From NCBI GenBank assembly GCA_013368315.1, contig JAACJM010000044.1, forward strand, positions 1 through 64,000: 64,000 bases of DNA, written 5' to 3'. Each line of letters opens with the position of its first letter. Position 1 is the stretch's first letter. Positions 43,846 to 55,553 of this stretch are shown in pieces. A program made the position numbers and the translations under genes. The notes beneath the pieces were generated by a model that worked only from the letters and a program-made list of their open reading frames with translations, did not search any database and was not told the origin of the DNA. Source of the stretch: Tetrapyrgos nigripes (lineage: Eukaryota > Basidiomycota > Agaricomycetes > Agaricales > Campanellaceae).

Positions 43846-45726
43846 TTAATGAGGGAATGCGATCGATGAGTGATGACAGAAGTCCGAGTTCGATTGCCGA
43901 GTGGGGTGCGAAGGAGGGCATAGAATACCAACGGTCCGTAACAGTGTTTCTCCTCGGAGTTGTGCTTTCGCTTGAAGCACACGGGTACTTCGCCATATGT
44001 CTTCCATGGCGATTCCTAGTGAACGCACCGTTGTTCCGGGGCGTATCAAGTTTTTGGGTCGATATGCATTTGGATGCTGTTGATGGAAGGTTTTGATCAT
44101 CTCTTTCACCTTCGTCAATCCTGACGCCGGTTCCCAAGAATTTTCTGAGTCAGCGTAATCCAACCATTTGACAAGGTATTGTACTCCCCGGTGGTTTCTC
44201 ATTGGTTTTGAATCCAGAATCGCTTCCACATCGTATTCGTTGTCTTCAGGAAGTAACTCAGCCAGTTCTCCCGGGTAGTTCACTCCGTGGGCTTCGGTTT
44301 CTTTGTATGGTGATAGGAGTGAAGCATGGAACACTGGATGAATGCGCCAACTATTCAGTAATTTGAGTCGGTAATTGACTTCACTGATAACGTCAGTGAT
44401 TTCGAAAGGTCCGTGGCGACGATTAGCCAACTTAGCTTTTGGTCTCGTTGTCTTCAAGTTCTTCCCGTCTAACAATACTTTGTCTCCAACTTTAAAGTTC
44501 ATCCCCTCCTTCATGTAATCCTTGTTTTGTTCTTTCATCAGTTCTGCCGCTGTCGCCAAACTTGCTTTTAGTTCTTCTCGGAGAGTATCCAAGTTCTGGA
44601 GGCATTCCTCGACCTTTGGTACATGTGAAGTTGGATTGATGGAAGGGAAGAGTCGTGGTAGATATCCATGGAGGAGTTCGAACGGCGATTTCCCGGTTGC
44701 TGAATGAATTCGGGTATTGTGACAGAATTCGGCATAAGGTAGGTATTTGACCCAATTGTCCTGGCGGTAGTTACAGAAGGTTCGAAGGTATTGCTCAAGT
44801 TCTTGATTGAACCTTTCTGTCTCGCCATCTGTTTGCAGATGATAAGCTGTACTGAGTGCCGAAGTGATACCTAACTTAGCGTAAATTCCCTTCATTACTT
44901 GGCTTGCGAATTGAGGTCCGCGGTCAGATATCATTTTGTCCCAGAGGCCGTATCTTCGCCAAGTGTTGTCGAACAGTAGGTTAATTGTTCCGTCGCTATC
45001 GATATCTTTTCTGCATGGAGAAATGACAACTGTTTTTGTTGAATGGTCGACTGTGACGTGAATTGCATTGAAGCCATCGCATTCTGGCAGATCTGTGATG
45101 AAGTCGGTTGTGATGGTGCCAAAGGGTCGTTCCGGTATTTCGTTCAGAATTAACGGTACATGCGCCGGATGGTTATTTGCCTTGGTTAACTGACAAGTAG
45201 CACATCCTTCAACATAGTTACAAACAAATACTGACATACCAGGCCACCAGAACTCTCTACTAACGAGTTCATATGTTTTGAATCGTCCCGGATGTCCTGC
45301 AGTAAGGCTGTCGTGATGCATTTTAACGATGTCCCGTCTGAGTTGTTGGTCGTTCGGGATGTAGATCTTCCCTCTGAACAAGACGACTCCGTCTTCGTAA
45401 TTCCATTCCTGTAGATTTTTTGCCAACGTGCGTGGTCCGTTGTCAAGAATGGTTTGTAACGCACTCACGACTTCAGCATCCTTCTTCGGACATTCCTTAA
45501 TCCGCCTCTTCAATTCTGTATCTCCTATTGCGGTTACCGTTCCTGGCCTCATTGCTTGGATCCTGAAGAACCTGGGGTCAAGCAAGACTCTGTCTTTGTT
45601 GTCGTTTTCGACCCCCTCTTTATGATCTGATCTTCGAGAGAGCAGGTCACTTCGGTTCAAGTTCCCAGGTTTGTGCGTGAGTGTAAAGTCGAATCTGGTC
45701 AGAAACAGGGCCATTCTTGCTTGTCG
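43846..45726 (-). pseudogene. Ty3 pol: end of RNase H, integrase and chromodomain
   Basis: Continues in the same frame as the RT part after a TGA at 45,727-45,729, where the family usually has Arg. ALFLTRFDFTLTHKPGNLN is the RNase H end. The integrase has the zinc-binding HHDSLTAGH...CATCQLTK, the core with TDFITDLPECDGFNA (D), ISDRGPQFASQ (D) and HLQTDGETERFNQ (E), then GPFEITDVI. The chromodomain is EYDVEAILDSKPM..VQYLVKWLDY...SWEP, the feature that defines chromoviruses and targets integration to modified histones. Confidence 0.9.
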
Positions 45727-46942
45727 TCAGCTAAGTTTCTGGGCGGTGGTGAAGTATCTTAGGTTATCGTGATCGGTCAAGATTTCAATGGTATGTGGTC
45801 CACCTTTGAGGTAGTGTCGCCAGGCTTCAAGTCCGCATATGATCGCTAGCAGTTCTTTGTTGTGAATGTCGTAATTCCGTTCAGTTTCGGATAATGCTTT
45901 TGACAGGTAGGCTACTGGATGCCATTTGCCATCCGATCCTTGTTGTTGCAGGATACCTCCTGTAGCGTAATCTGACGCATCAACTTCTACTCGGTATGGT
46001 TTAGAGTGATCAGGCATGAGAAGGACTGGTGAAGTCGTAAACGTATCTTTGAGTGCTTGGAAAGCCGTTTGAGCTTCCTCGGACCATTCCCATGGGTGCT
46101 CCTTTTTCGTGAGATCGAACAGCGGTCGTGCGATTTTTGAGAAATCGCGTATGAAACGACGGTAAAAGTTTCCGAAGCCGAGGTATGACTGTATGTCTTT
46201 GACATTACATGGGACTGGCCATTTAGTTACGCCCTCGACTTTGACTGGGTCCATCGCCAATGTGTTATGTGACACGATGAGGCCGAGGAATTCCACTGAA
46301 TCAGTTTCGAAAGTGCATTTTTCCGGTTTAGCGTATAAGTCGTTATCATGGAGTCGTGCCAATACTTGTTTCACCATGTATCGATGTTCTTCTAGTGATT
46401 CCGTGAATATGAGAATATCGTCCATATAGATTACGACTTTTCCGGAGTCGATCAGGTCCTTGAATAGAGTGTTCATCATCGCTTGGAATGTAGCTGGAGA
46501 GTTCATAAGACCGAAAAACATCACCGTTGGTTCGAAGAGGCCGCGGTTGGTTTTAAACACCGCTTTCCATTCATCTCCCTTCTTGATGCGTACGTTGTTA
46601 TATCCCCATCTAAGGTCGACTTTGGAAAATATTCGTGCCCCTTTGAGTTTGTCTACGAGTTCCGATATAAGCGGCAAGGGGTATTCGTTTTTGACGGTCC
46701 CTTTGTTTAGGGCACGATAGTCCTGTACTGGTCGTAGTTTTCCGTCTTTCTTTTTTACAAAGAAGAAGGGACTTGCCATAGGAGACTTCGACGGTCTTAT
46801 ATACCCTTTCTCCAAGTTCTACTTGATGAATTCATCGAGCTCCTTTTGTTCATTTGGGGATAACGGGTATGTTTTGCAAGGGCGCGGTTCAAAGTCCGGT
46901 TTTAACTCGATAGCGTGATCCCACTCGCCACGTTTCGGTAAT
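45727..46942 (-). pseudogene. Ty3 pol: reverse transcriptase and RNase H
   Basis: From the copia insertion point, the frame reads PKRGEWDHAIELKPDF, then FIK, a TAG at 46,821-46,819, then [22 protein letters not shown] motifs follow: [34 protein letters not shown] and YMDDIL (catalytic aspartates), FLGLIVS. RNase H starts [16 protein letters not shown]. The frame ends at TGA 45,727, replacing an expected Arg codon. Confidence 0.9.
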
Positions 46943-46947
46943 CGTTC

Positions 46948-47278
46948 TGTTAAAACTCGGTCCTAGATAACAATACGAGAAATGTAAATCTCTATCTCAT
47001 AGTAGAGAAGATAGATTTAAGTACCTAGATAACAATACGAGAAATGTAAATCTAGGTATGTCAGTAAGTATGAAAGAGAAACATTATAAGTTAGTGGCTC
47101 ACCTCTATCTCGTAGTAGCGAAGATAGAGGTGTCCTAAGGTAGACTATAGGTATATATACTATTCTACACGTGGACCATGAATGAGGAAAGATACAAAGA
47201 AAAAGAATAACCGTAAGTAACCATAACGCGTCAACGCGTCAACCCCTATCCACGGTGTCTCTTAATCATACTTCGACA
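46948..47278 (-). repeat. Copia 3' LTR
   Basis: 331 bp, contains an internal duplication of AACAATACGAGAAATGTAAA. Flanked on the left by the CGTTC target duplication. Confidence 0.95.
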
Positions 47279-47290
47279 CTCCTCCTCACC
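47279..47290 (-). promoter_or_regulatory. Copia polypurine tract
   Basis: Sense strand GGTGAGGAGGAG lies directly before the 3' LTR. Confidence 0.75.
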
Positions 47291-47328
47291 GTGGATAGTA
47301 ACTGCTCTCCTCCTCGCATGGAATCCTC

Positions 47329-50300
47329 TCACCTAAGCCCTAACATATCCCGGAGACGGATGAATTCTGCTTTCGAGTGAGTCGATTTCGTGAAAATATC
47401 GGCAGCGTTTTTAGCGGATGGGATGTATTTCATGGCTAATTCGTTCGATTGGACGCGTTCACGAAGGAAGTGATAATTGGTGTCAACATGTTTGACTCGA
47501 TAGTGGAGGGAGGGGTCTTCAGACAAATTGATTGCGGATGTGTTGTCGCAGTAGATGATGGTTGAGATTCCTTGATCAAAATGTATACCTTTAAGTACTG
47601 CCCGAAGCCATATTGCTTCCTTCGCCGCCTCGAATCCAGCCATGTATTCCGCTTCGCACGATGATGCAGCGACCGTCTTCTGCTTTCTTGCAGCCCAAGA
47701 CACGACTCCAGATCCCATATTGAAGCAATACCCCCCTATACTTCGCCTGGTATCTAGACAATTCGCCCAATCGGAATCCGTAAACCCCCGTAGCGTTACG
47801 TTGTTGTCGACACCGCCAAGAATTAGCCTCAATTCCCTTGTACCTTTTAGATACCGCACTAGTCGAATGGCAGCGTTCCAATGTACATATGAGTAATTGG
47901 TGAGATATTGAGATAGTTGTTGGACGGTGTATGAGATGTCGGGGCGGGTCCCAACAGCTAGGTAGATGAGACAACTGACCAGGGATGCGTAGGGTAGGCG
48001 ATCTAGATCGGATCGTTGAGCTAGGGTGAGCTTCTCGACATCAGGTTTCCGCATCTTAAGACCTGGATCCATAGGAGTCTCAGGGATGGAGGTACTAGAC
48101 GTGTATTGTCCGAATTGTTGAATTATTCGGTCAATTAGAGCTGTTTGGGATAGGGAGAATGTCTGACTTTTTCGGTCTCGATGGATGGCGATTCCAATGC
48201 AGTACTTGGGTTCACCGAGTTCTGATATCACCCATTTCGTTTTGATTTGGGTCTTGAATTTCTCAGCCTCGGCTTTTGAATCCGAAATGATCAAGAAATC
48301 ATCGACATGGACGGCTGTAATGACTATACCAGTTGATGTTCGTCGGTAGTAGATGCAAGGTTCGCATCCAAGCACCGTGAATCCCCATTCCATCATCGCC
48401 GCATGAAGGGTCTTGTTCCATATCCGTCCACTTTGTTTCATTCCATATAAACTCTTCTTTAATCGCCAAACATGGTTTTCCAGTCCAGGTTCCTGGAAAC
48501 CTGGTGGTATTTCCATGTATTGCACCTCGTTCACTGGTAATATTCCATGTAGAAATGCTGTCTTCACATTGACTTGTTCTGCCTCCCACTTCAATCTCCC
48601 GGCAATGTCCATCAAAACACGCCAGGATTCCATGCGCGCTGTCGGTGAGGAGGTTTTGGTGAAGTCCTGGCCAAAAATCTGTTCATAGCCTTTGAATACT
48701 AACCGAACTTTCCATCGTACTGGTTTCCCAGTTTCATCCCGTTTGATGGTGAACACCATTTGACCCTTATAGATCTTTGTACCTGCAGGGACGTCCGATC
48801 GTGGAATAGTATTGTAGACATCATGATGTTTCAGTGAATCAGACTCCTCCTGACGTGCGTGTTCCCACTTAGTGGAATCGCCAGATGCTAGGGCGTCTTT
48901 CCATGTACGTGGTTCATCTTCAGTTTGGAAATTCTTCACCTCGTCGCATATTGTCTCGTAGATTTTGTGAATGAGGTGAGTCTCGTCAGGTTGTATCTCC
49001 TTTTGAACAGCCTCCAATATCAACGCTTGTAATTCCTCCAATGCTGGTGCATCCATGTGTTCCTGATCAACCGGTGGAATCTCATTTTGCAATTCAGCAA
49101 GGGTCCTTTTCCGTGCTTCCTTAGCTGCCTCAGTATTTATTGTACTTTCCCGAACAGCGTCAATGGCTTTTTGATATTGCGTACGGTTATCATAAGCCGG
49201 ATCACTTTTCTCATTGAGTCGTGCGGATCTGCAGGGTTCGGGTTGTTGATTGACTGGTTGCATAGGCGGATCAAGGTCCGGAAGTTGGGGAGGTTGATCG
49301 GGGATGGGAATTTGGGTTTGAATTGGAGGAAGTACAACGTCCTCGTCTTCAACAGTGGGAGTAGGAGTAGGAGCAATAGGAGTGGGATGAGAGATATCAC
49401 GATTTGATTCTGGAATGGCAGGTGTGACAGATGGTGAGCCAGTCTGAATTTGATGGCTCTCGATGAACTTGACATGGTAAGAGGAAATGATTTTCCCACT
49501 TTGTCGATGGTAGCATTGGTATGCTTTCGAGTTACGTTCGTACCCGATAAGTATACACTCGATAGACCTTGGATAGATCTTAGGGTTATGTGTTTGAATA
49601 AGTACGAAGGCTTGGCATCCAATTTCCCTCAGATGGGATATATTGGGTTTCTTCCCATACCATAATTCAGCCGGGGTTTTACCCTCGAGTGATTTTGTAG
49701 TTGTGAGTGAGTGAAGGTATGATGCCGTGAGGTAGATTTCGTCCCATAGATAATCGGGCAACTTCACGTCGATCATCATTGACCTAGTCTTGTTCATCAA
49801 GGTGCGATGAAGGCGTTCCACACAGCCATTCATCGCTGAAGTGTAAGGTGCGGTGAATCGTAGGGTGATACCTTTTGATTCACACCACTTAGCCATCTCC
49901 TCCGACTTCAACTCGCCATTATCAATTTGAATGATCCCGACTTTTTCGCCTGTCTCTCGTTCTCTCGCTTCGACCCAAGCTTTCAGGGGCTCAAACGCTT
50001 TATCCTTTGCGGGTAGAGGAATGGACCAAGGATGACTCGAGAAATCATCTACGATATCCATAATATAATAATTTCCAGTCCGGGAGCGTACAGCCTGAGG
50101 CCCTGTAAGATCTACGAACACTTTCTCTAGTCTACGGGTAGCCCTATGATCTATCTCACGCTTCTTTGGTAATGAATTCAAAACCTGTTTGCCAAGTGTA
50201 CAGGGACGACATTTAGAATGCGTGTTGTAGGAGGATAGATCAATGGGCATACCTTCCACTGAGTTCTTCTTGGCCATATCAATGACAATTTGTTTGTAGG

Positions 50301-52074
50301 GATGGCCAAGACGTTTGTGCCATGTGTTCGGAGGTGGATCTCGGGAGAGGTACGCATGTTCTGCTTCAGCGTGTAAGGTAATATCGTAGAGTCGATTGGA
50401 ACGTATAGTTCCACGAGCGAGAGTGGTAGAGCTATTCTGTGGGGTGATCCAGGCTCCTTTTCCGTCGAAATGTACGGTGCATTTGGAGTGGGTGGTCAAA
50501 GCGCCAACGGAAATAAGTCTGACGGTTGCTTCAGGGACGTAAAGGCAGTCTTGTAGCGTGAGATAAGCCGCTTTTCCGACTCTAAGCTTGACGTCCCCAA
50601 TTCCGTATGCCGCTATTGAAGAACCCCCAACACCTTTTACAGATCAAGGAGGGATAGGGCGAAGGTTGAGGAAATCAGAACGGTCTGGGGAGATGTGGGT
50701 CGTAGCTCCGCTGTCTAAGATGTATGGGAAGTTGACGAGGGAGATCTGGGTACGAGTTTTCTGATTCAGGGGTTCACATGTTATCCCGGCAAAATCAACA
50801 TCTCTCCTCCTCTCGTTCCAGTCTACGGATGCCTTCACATCTTCCATCGCCAACCACCCTTCATACTCTGCTCTTTCTGGCTCCGTAATCATTGAAGGGT
50901 CGATAGACGCGATAGGATCGCATGTGATTCCTGCAAACTCAGAGGTAGGGCTGGAAGGGGTAGCATGGATCACAGTATTGTTGTCAACGTTAATGATGTA
51001 GGCTTGTCCATTACTCTCGATCACACGATAATTAGGCTGTTTCGTCTCTTCCGATGTCTTCCCATTCCTCTTCTCTCGAGCTTTCATACGCGCCTCCTTC
51101 GATTCCGCAATAGTCTTTCCCGCCATTCCTCCTCCCGGTGCGACGCACCAGTCCTTCGTATGGCTGAGAGGTCGGGTACATTTCGGGTTCGTGCATTTTG
51201 CGCGAGGGCGGGAGTTTGAACCTTGTGCGTTCTGAAATGATAACGCAATATCGCTGGTTTTCGAATCAGAATCGACGAGACCTTGGGCCATCTCTAGGGC
51301 TCATTTGATGTCATTGGAGTCATACTTCTTGGCATTGGGATTTTTTGTCAAGTCAGGGGCGGTGCCATCGGACTGGGCTAAGGATTGGGCGACGTTCTCA
51401 CGCATGGCGCGGAGTTCGGGAACGTTGGACATAGCATTAATCATGGTAATGCAGAGGAAAAGTTCTTCGTTAAGGGTTCCCATGCCAAAAATACGTTTAT
51501 TGAGAGTCGTGAGTTTGGAGGAAGTGGTGGTGTATTTTTCTGAAGAAGAGTAACGCGTACCGAGTGCCTCCTGGATGAGTTGGACTTGTTTCACCGGTCC
51601 CTCCTGAGCGTGGCGTTGCACAAGGAGCTTCCAGGCTTCCTCGGCTGTGGTGGCGTCCTCAATCACTTCCTGCTCCGCCTCGTCTATGACTAGCCCCATA
51701 AATCCAAGAATACTCCCATTGTTAGCCTTCCAGTTGCTATAAGCACGAGGCTCGGAAGATCGATCCGGTGGAGCGATGTCACCGTCGAGGTAACCATTAG
51801 CGCCTTGATTCATGCGCAGAGTGTGAATGAACTGTCGTTTCCAGGACGAAAAGTTGTTTTGATCTTTAGAAAGTTTGTCATGATTAAAGAGACCCGTGCT
51901 TAGAGAGATAATAGCGACGGAGGGCCGAGTAGTATCGGCGGAAGGGGTAGACATGATATGTGAAAGAAGGTTTGACGAGAATGACAATGGAGTACTTGAC
52001 AAGGTAGACGGTGGGATGACCGGGGTAGGAGAAGAGCCAGCGACGTCCGAAGGATCAACTTCAGAGCTGGGCAT
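47329..52074 (-). pseudogene. Copia Gag-Pol polyprotein with two in-frame TGA
   Basis: One frame from ATG at 52,074 to the end at 47,329. Gag has LSKDQNNFSSWKRQF and, after TGA 51,303-51,301, the zinc knuckle CTNPKCTRPLSHTKDWC. Protease site YILDSGATTHIS. A second TGA lies at 50,646-50,644, again where Arg is usual. Then the integrase zinc motif WHKRLGH...CRPCTLGK, core VFVDLTGPQ, IIQIDNGELKSEE and CVERLHRTL, copia RT (KTAFLHG, YGMKQSGRIWNK, HVDDFLI) and RNase H (DSDWANCLDTRRSIGGY, SSCEAEYMA). Apart from the two stops it looks complete. Confidence 0.95.
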
Positions 52075-52190
52075 ACGCAAAAAACACGCAAGACAAAGAC
52101 AAGTAACAAAGACTTGATGAAAGAGAATACAGTGGCACTTGATCAGGTACCTGAGTTCTAACGTCGACGTTGAAGTATGCGACGTCAAAA

Positions 52191-52200
52191 GCCCATAACC
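52191..52200 (-). promoter_or_regulatory. Copia primer-binding site (initiator-tRNA internal type)
   Basis: Sense strand directly after the 5' LTR reads GGTTATGGGC. This matches, with one difference, GGTTATGAGC, the complement of the initiator-methionine tRNA anticodon arm used as a half-tRNA primer by many copia elements. Confidence 0.6.
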
Positions 52201-52531
52201 TGTTAAAACTCGGTCCTAGATAACAATACGAGAAATGTAAATCTCTATCTCATAGTAGAGAAGATAGATTTAAGTACCTAGATAACAATACGAGAAATGT
52301 AAATCTAGGTATGTCAGTAAGTATGAAAGAGAAACATTATAAGTTAGTGGCTCACCTCTATCTTGTAGTAGCGAAGATAGAGGTGTCCTAACGTAGACTA
52401 TAGGTATATATACTATTCTACACGTGGACCATGAATGAGGAAAGATACAAAGAAAAAGAATAACCATAAGTAACCGTAACGCGTCAACGCGTCAACCCCT
52501 ATCCACGGTGTCTCTTAATCATACTTCGACA
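52201..52531 (-). repeat. Copia 5' LTR
   Basis: 331 bp; differs from the 3' LTR at four positions (TTG/TCG, ACG/AGG, and two CG/CA sites). Confidence 0.95.
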
Positions 52532-52536
52532 CGTTC

Positions 52537-53543
52537 TGAGGTTTGTTTGTCAAAGACTCGTAGGAACTGATGATATTGCGAAGGAATCTTATCTTTAAGA
52601 GGTACATTGACCTGAACGTTCTGGGCTGCCTCTGCGAGTTCTTGTGCTTTTGTGAAACTCGCGCAGATGTTCAGGTTTGGTGTCCCTGACACCTCTTCAT
52701 CCATTCTTTCCTCTTTCCCCAACAATTCTTCCATTACGTCCTGTTCCCATCGTTCTGGGATCATATCTCTCCCGTAGTCATCTTCAGTAAAGATTGCCGT
52801 TTCTTCTGAACTTCGGTGGAAGGATCGAATAGGAACTCGACGTCGTCGTCCTGCAATTTTCGGTTGGGCAACTGGTTTGAATCGTCCAACTGGTTCTAAC
52901 CATCTGACTTGGTAATCCTTGTGGTGGGCTCTTGGATTGACGACTGTGGGTTTCAAGGATTTAGTTTTCAAATGGAGAATGGGGGTTTTGCTGTGATGCA
53001 TGTTTCTGGACATCTAGTCCTGTCTACCCGTGAGTCCGACCAGTCTATATCTGGATTATGTTCTCCCAACCAGTCGGTACCGAGGATTATATCGTGATCC
53101 CCGATGTCCATTACATAGAATTCGGCCTGTTCTTCGTGATACGCCTCGCCGTCTCGGGAGTAGATATGAAGATTTTGGATAGTGTATTCTTGTACCCATC
53201 CCATGGTGTTTTCAGAGCCATCGACATTTCGAACTGGGAACGGGTTCTTGATAGGAAGGAGGGTAAGTTGATTTTTTTGTGCGAATTGACCATTGATGAT
53301 TATGCCTTCTGCACCGCTGTCTATTAGAGCGTTTGCGTCGCTTTTTCTGCCAGTAACTTTGCCGATTAGTTCAGTTTTGAGTGTGATTGATGGTATATGT
53401 CTGTTACGAGTGATTGCTGACATTCTTATTTCTGAAGGAAAGACTCGCTCACTAGAGGGGTATAACACACTATATCGATTGTTCTTTAACTGTCCGGTGT
53501 ACTGTTCTACTCCTACTGACGACATAGCAGAGGAGTGATTCAA
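52537..53543 (-). pseudogene. Ty3 pol: protease and start of RT
   Basis: The frame starting right at the Gag stop contains the protease motif ALIDSGAEGIIING and IILGTDWL. Near 52,968-53,013 the reading must change frame by one base deletion (or equivalent) to continue with LHLKTKSLKPTV and on to HQFLRVFDKQTSERV, where the copia insertion interrupts. Downstream of the insertion the RT resumes at 46,942. Confidence 0.85.
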
Positions 53544-55063
53544 AAATCCAATTTAGACATGATGTCTTTTAAATAGACGGTTGCTTGTTCCTTTTCTTCT
53601 CCTTCCAATCCTGTAACCTTGTTGACCATGTCGGAGATTTCCTTGATCGTGTTTCGAGATGAAGACACCTGAGCTACCGTTACTGGCAGTGAAGATGCAG
53701 TTTCGGCTGTTCGAACAGCGCGAGAGGGGAAGGTTCGGGAAGTGGTTTGAGATGACGTTCTTGGGTATGTCAGACATTCATTGCTCATGTGTCCGGTTTG
53801 TCTACACGCGAAGCATGCTCCTAATTTTCGAAGTCGGTCCCTTTCATCAGGTGTCAGCTTAGGCAGTGGATTGAAAGACGAGTTAGCACCTGGTCCCATA
53901 TTTATAAGCGCATTGACGCTTGCTACCTTTCTTCCCTGAGACAGGCCTGGACTACTCTTCGATGTTGAAGTAGTTTTCCAGCGTCCTTGTCTTTCTCGTT
54001 CCTTCAGCCACTCTAAGTGAAGTTCCACCGCTCTTTCCTTGTACTCCTCAAAGTCATCCCACTTCGGATACGTTCTTCCAACTGCTTCTCGGAGTTTGGG
54101 TGGTAACCCATCCTGATAGAATTCCAACAACACCGCATCTCCGAACTCGGATTCTTCTCCGTATGTATTGAAGATGCTGTTGTAGCTGCTAATATCCGTC
54201 CCCTTCATTCTAGCAAACTTGATCTTCGTCCTTGCCACATCTTCCGAGGCAAGAGCTTTGAAGTCCTTTTTGAATCTATCCTGTATCTGTTTCAAAGTTA
54301 TCCATCTCCATTCACCTGGCGTACTTGCCAAGTTCTCATCCTCCTTATCTGCATCTCGTTCTATCAATCTTTGCGTTGCCCAATCTCCTCCTTTTTCTCC
54401 CATGAAGAATGACAGGAATAGTGAAACTTGACTTTCCTCGGTCGGGTACTTTCCTTTATTCATGCGTAGATAGTTATTGAACATGGCCAGCCATCGTTTT
54501 GCCTCACTACATTCTCCATTGAAGGCGTCTGGTTTTCTTCCTCTTTCAGAAGTACCATTTGACCCGATAGGAGGTGTATCAGCCATGACTGAGTCGTTTG
54601 GGTCTGATGGATCTGGGGAAGGAGGTGTAGGAGGACGACGAGGGGCTACGGATGGTCCTTCGGTGGATGGAATGATGGGCAAAGAAGGTGGGGGAGTGGG
54701 ATCGTTTGGTTCTGGTGGGTTATTGGGAGGGGTTTCCGGTACTGGGTTAGATCCGGAAGGTTGGTTGGTAGGTGTAGAGGTTCCTTGTTCCGATTCTGTT
54801 GTGGGTTTAGGTTTCAGGTGTGCCTTTTGAATCGCAAGTTCTTGGAGTTGGGTTATAATGTGTAACCCGCTCGGGATTTCTTCGGCGGTAAGTCGTTGAG
54901 TGTTATATCTGTTTAGGCACAGCTGTACCATGCATGGAGTCCAAGGGTCGTCAACGTCTTTGACGAAGTAGGCGGCATCTCGAGATGATGAGGGATGGAA
55001 TACGTGTGGTCGGTCGGCACAGTGGAGGTTCGGGTCTGCAGATACGGTTCGTCGGCCAGTCAT
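53540..55063 (-). CDS. Ty3 Gag
   Basis: 507-codon frame from ATG 55,063 to TGA 53,540. A Pro/Thr/Ser-rich stretch (about residues 90-165) precedes the capsid-like region with FNGECSEAKRWLAMFNNYLR, and the nucleocapsid has one zinc knuckle CFACRQTGHMSNEC. It ends SKLDF-TGA. Pol lies in the -1 frame and overlaps by four bases around TTTTTGA, so pol is probably expressed by -1 frameshifting or reinitiation, though no canonical slippery heptamer is present. Confidence 0.9.
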   Translation of the reverse strand: MTGRRTVSADPNLHCADRPHVFHPSSSRDAAYFVKDVDDPWTPCMVQLCLNRYNTQRLTAEEIPSGLHIITQLQELAIQKAHLKPKPTTESEQGTSTPTNQPSGSNPVPETPPNNPPEPNDPTPPPSLPIIPSTEGPSVAPRRPPTPPSPDPSDPNDSVMADTPPIGSNGTSERGRKPDAFNGECSEAKRWLAMFNNYLRMNKGKYPTEESQVSLFLSFFMGEKGGDWATQRLIERDADKEDENLASTPGEWRWITLKQIQDRFKKDFKALASEDVARTKIKFARMKGTDISSYNSIFNTYGEESEFGDAVLLEFYQDGLPPKLREAVGRTYPKWDDFEEYKERAVELHLEWLKERERQGRWKTTSTSKSSPGLSQGRKVASVNALINMGPGANSSFNPLPKLTPDERDRLRKLGACFACRQTGHMSNECLTYPRTSSQTTSRTFPSRAVRTAETASSLPVTVAQVSSSRNTIKEISDMVNKVTGLEGEEKEQATVYLKDIMSKLDF

Positions 55064-55541
55064 ACACTGATTTCAAGAAAGGTAGTTGGGTCCTAGGATG
55101 AAGGAAGATGCTAGGCTGTATTCAGGGGAAGGTGATGATGGAGAGTAGTTGACGTGTTCTCTGAGGAATAGAGGTCCTCTAATCTGAACCACAGTTTCTC
55201 CTGTATCGAAGTCCTCTTTCACTGTTATGTATGAAAATGTCGAGAGGACTACGTCACCTGAGATAAGTTTCCACACCCAACGTCTTGTGCAAATAAAGTG
55301 TTGGTTGAGGCTCCAGGGATCCGCTCGTATTTTTCTTCCGTGAGAGACCTGGTATTCGGAATGCAAGAGGTAGCAGGGAAGGGGGAAATGGGATCCGTTC
55401 GTAGCCACGAGGGGTTACAGGAGGTTCGATACGAATTCGGGGGTGTGGAGTAGACAGAGTGAAGAAGAAGATTGTTTTCAGAAACAGCGATAGACGGGGT
55501 AGTCAAGGGAAAGACTCAATTTAGTGAGGTGGGTGTATGGG
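55064..55541 (-). other. Ty3 leader with open reading frame in phase with Gag
   Basis: Frame 55,073-55,408 is in the same phase as Gag, separated from it only by a TGA four codons before the Gag ATG, and reads protein-like (KLISGDVVLSTFSYITVKED). A second frame with an ATG at 55,506 also reads well. Gag may once have started further upstream, with later damage. Confidence 0.45.
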
Positions 55542-55551
55542 AGTTCGTTCA
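55542..55551 (-). promoter_or_regulatory. Ty3 self-priming primer-binding site
   Basis: Sense TGAACGAACT starts two bases after the 5' LTR. It is exactly complementary to sense AGTTCGTTCA inside the LTR (55,722-55,731), where transcription is predicted to start. No tRNA 3'-end complement (TGG...) is present. Confidence 0.7.
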
Positions 55552-55553
55552 AG

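Larger units (their letters stand above)
46948..52531 (-). mobile_element. Full-length Ty1/copia element nested in the Ty3 RT
   Basis: 5,584 bp with 331-bp LTRs (TGTTAAAACTCGG...CTTCGACA) and 5-bp target duplication CGTTC (46,943-46,947 and 52,532-52,536). It splits the Ty3 RT between VFDKQTSERV and PKRGEWDHA. Same orientation as its host. LTRs differ at four of 331 positions (about 1.2 percent), three of them CpG transitions. The polyprotein frame is continuous except for two TGA codons. Confidence 0.95.
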
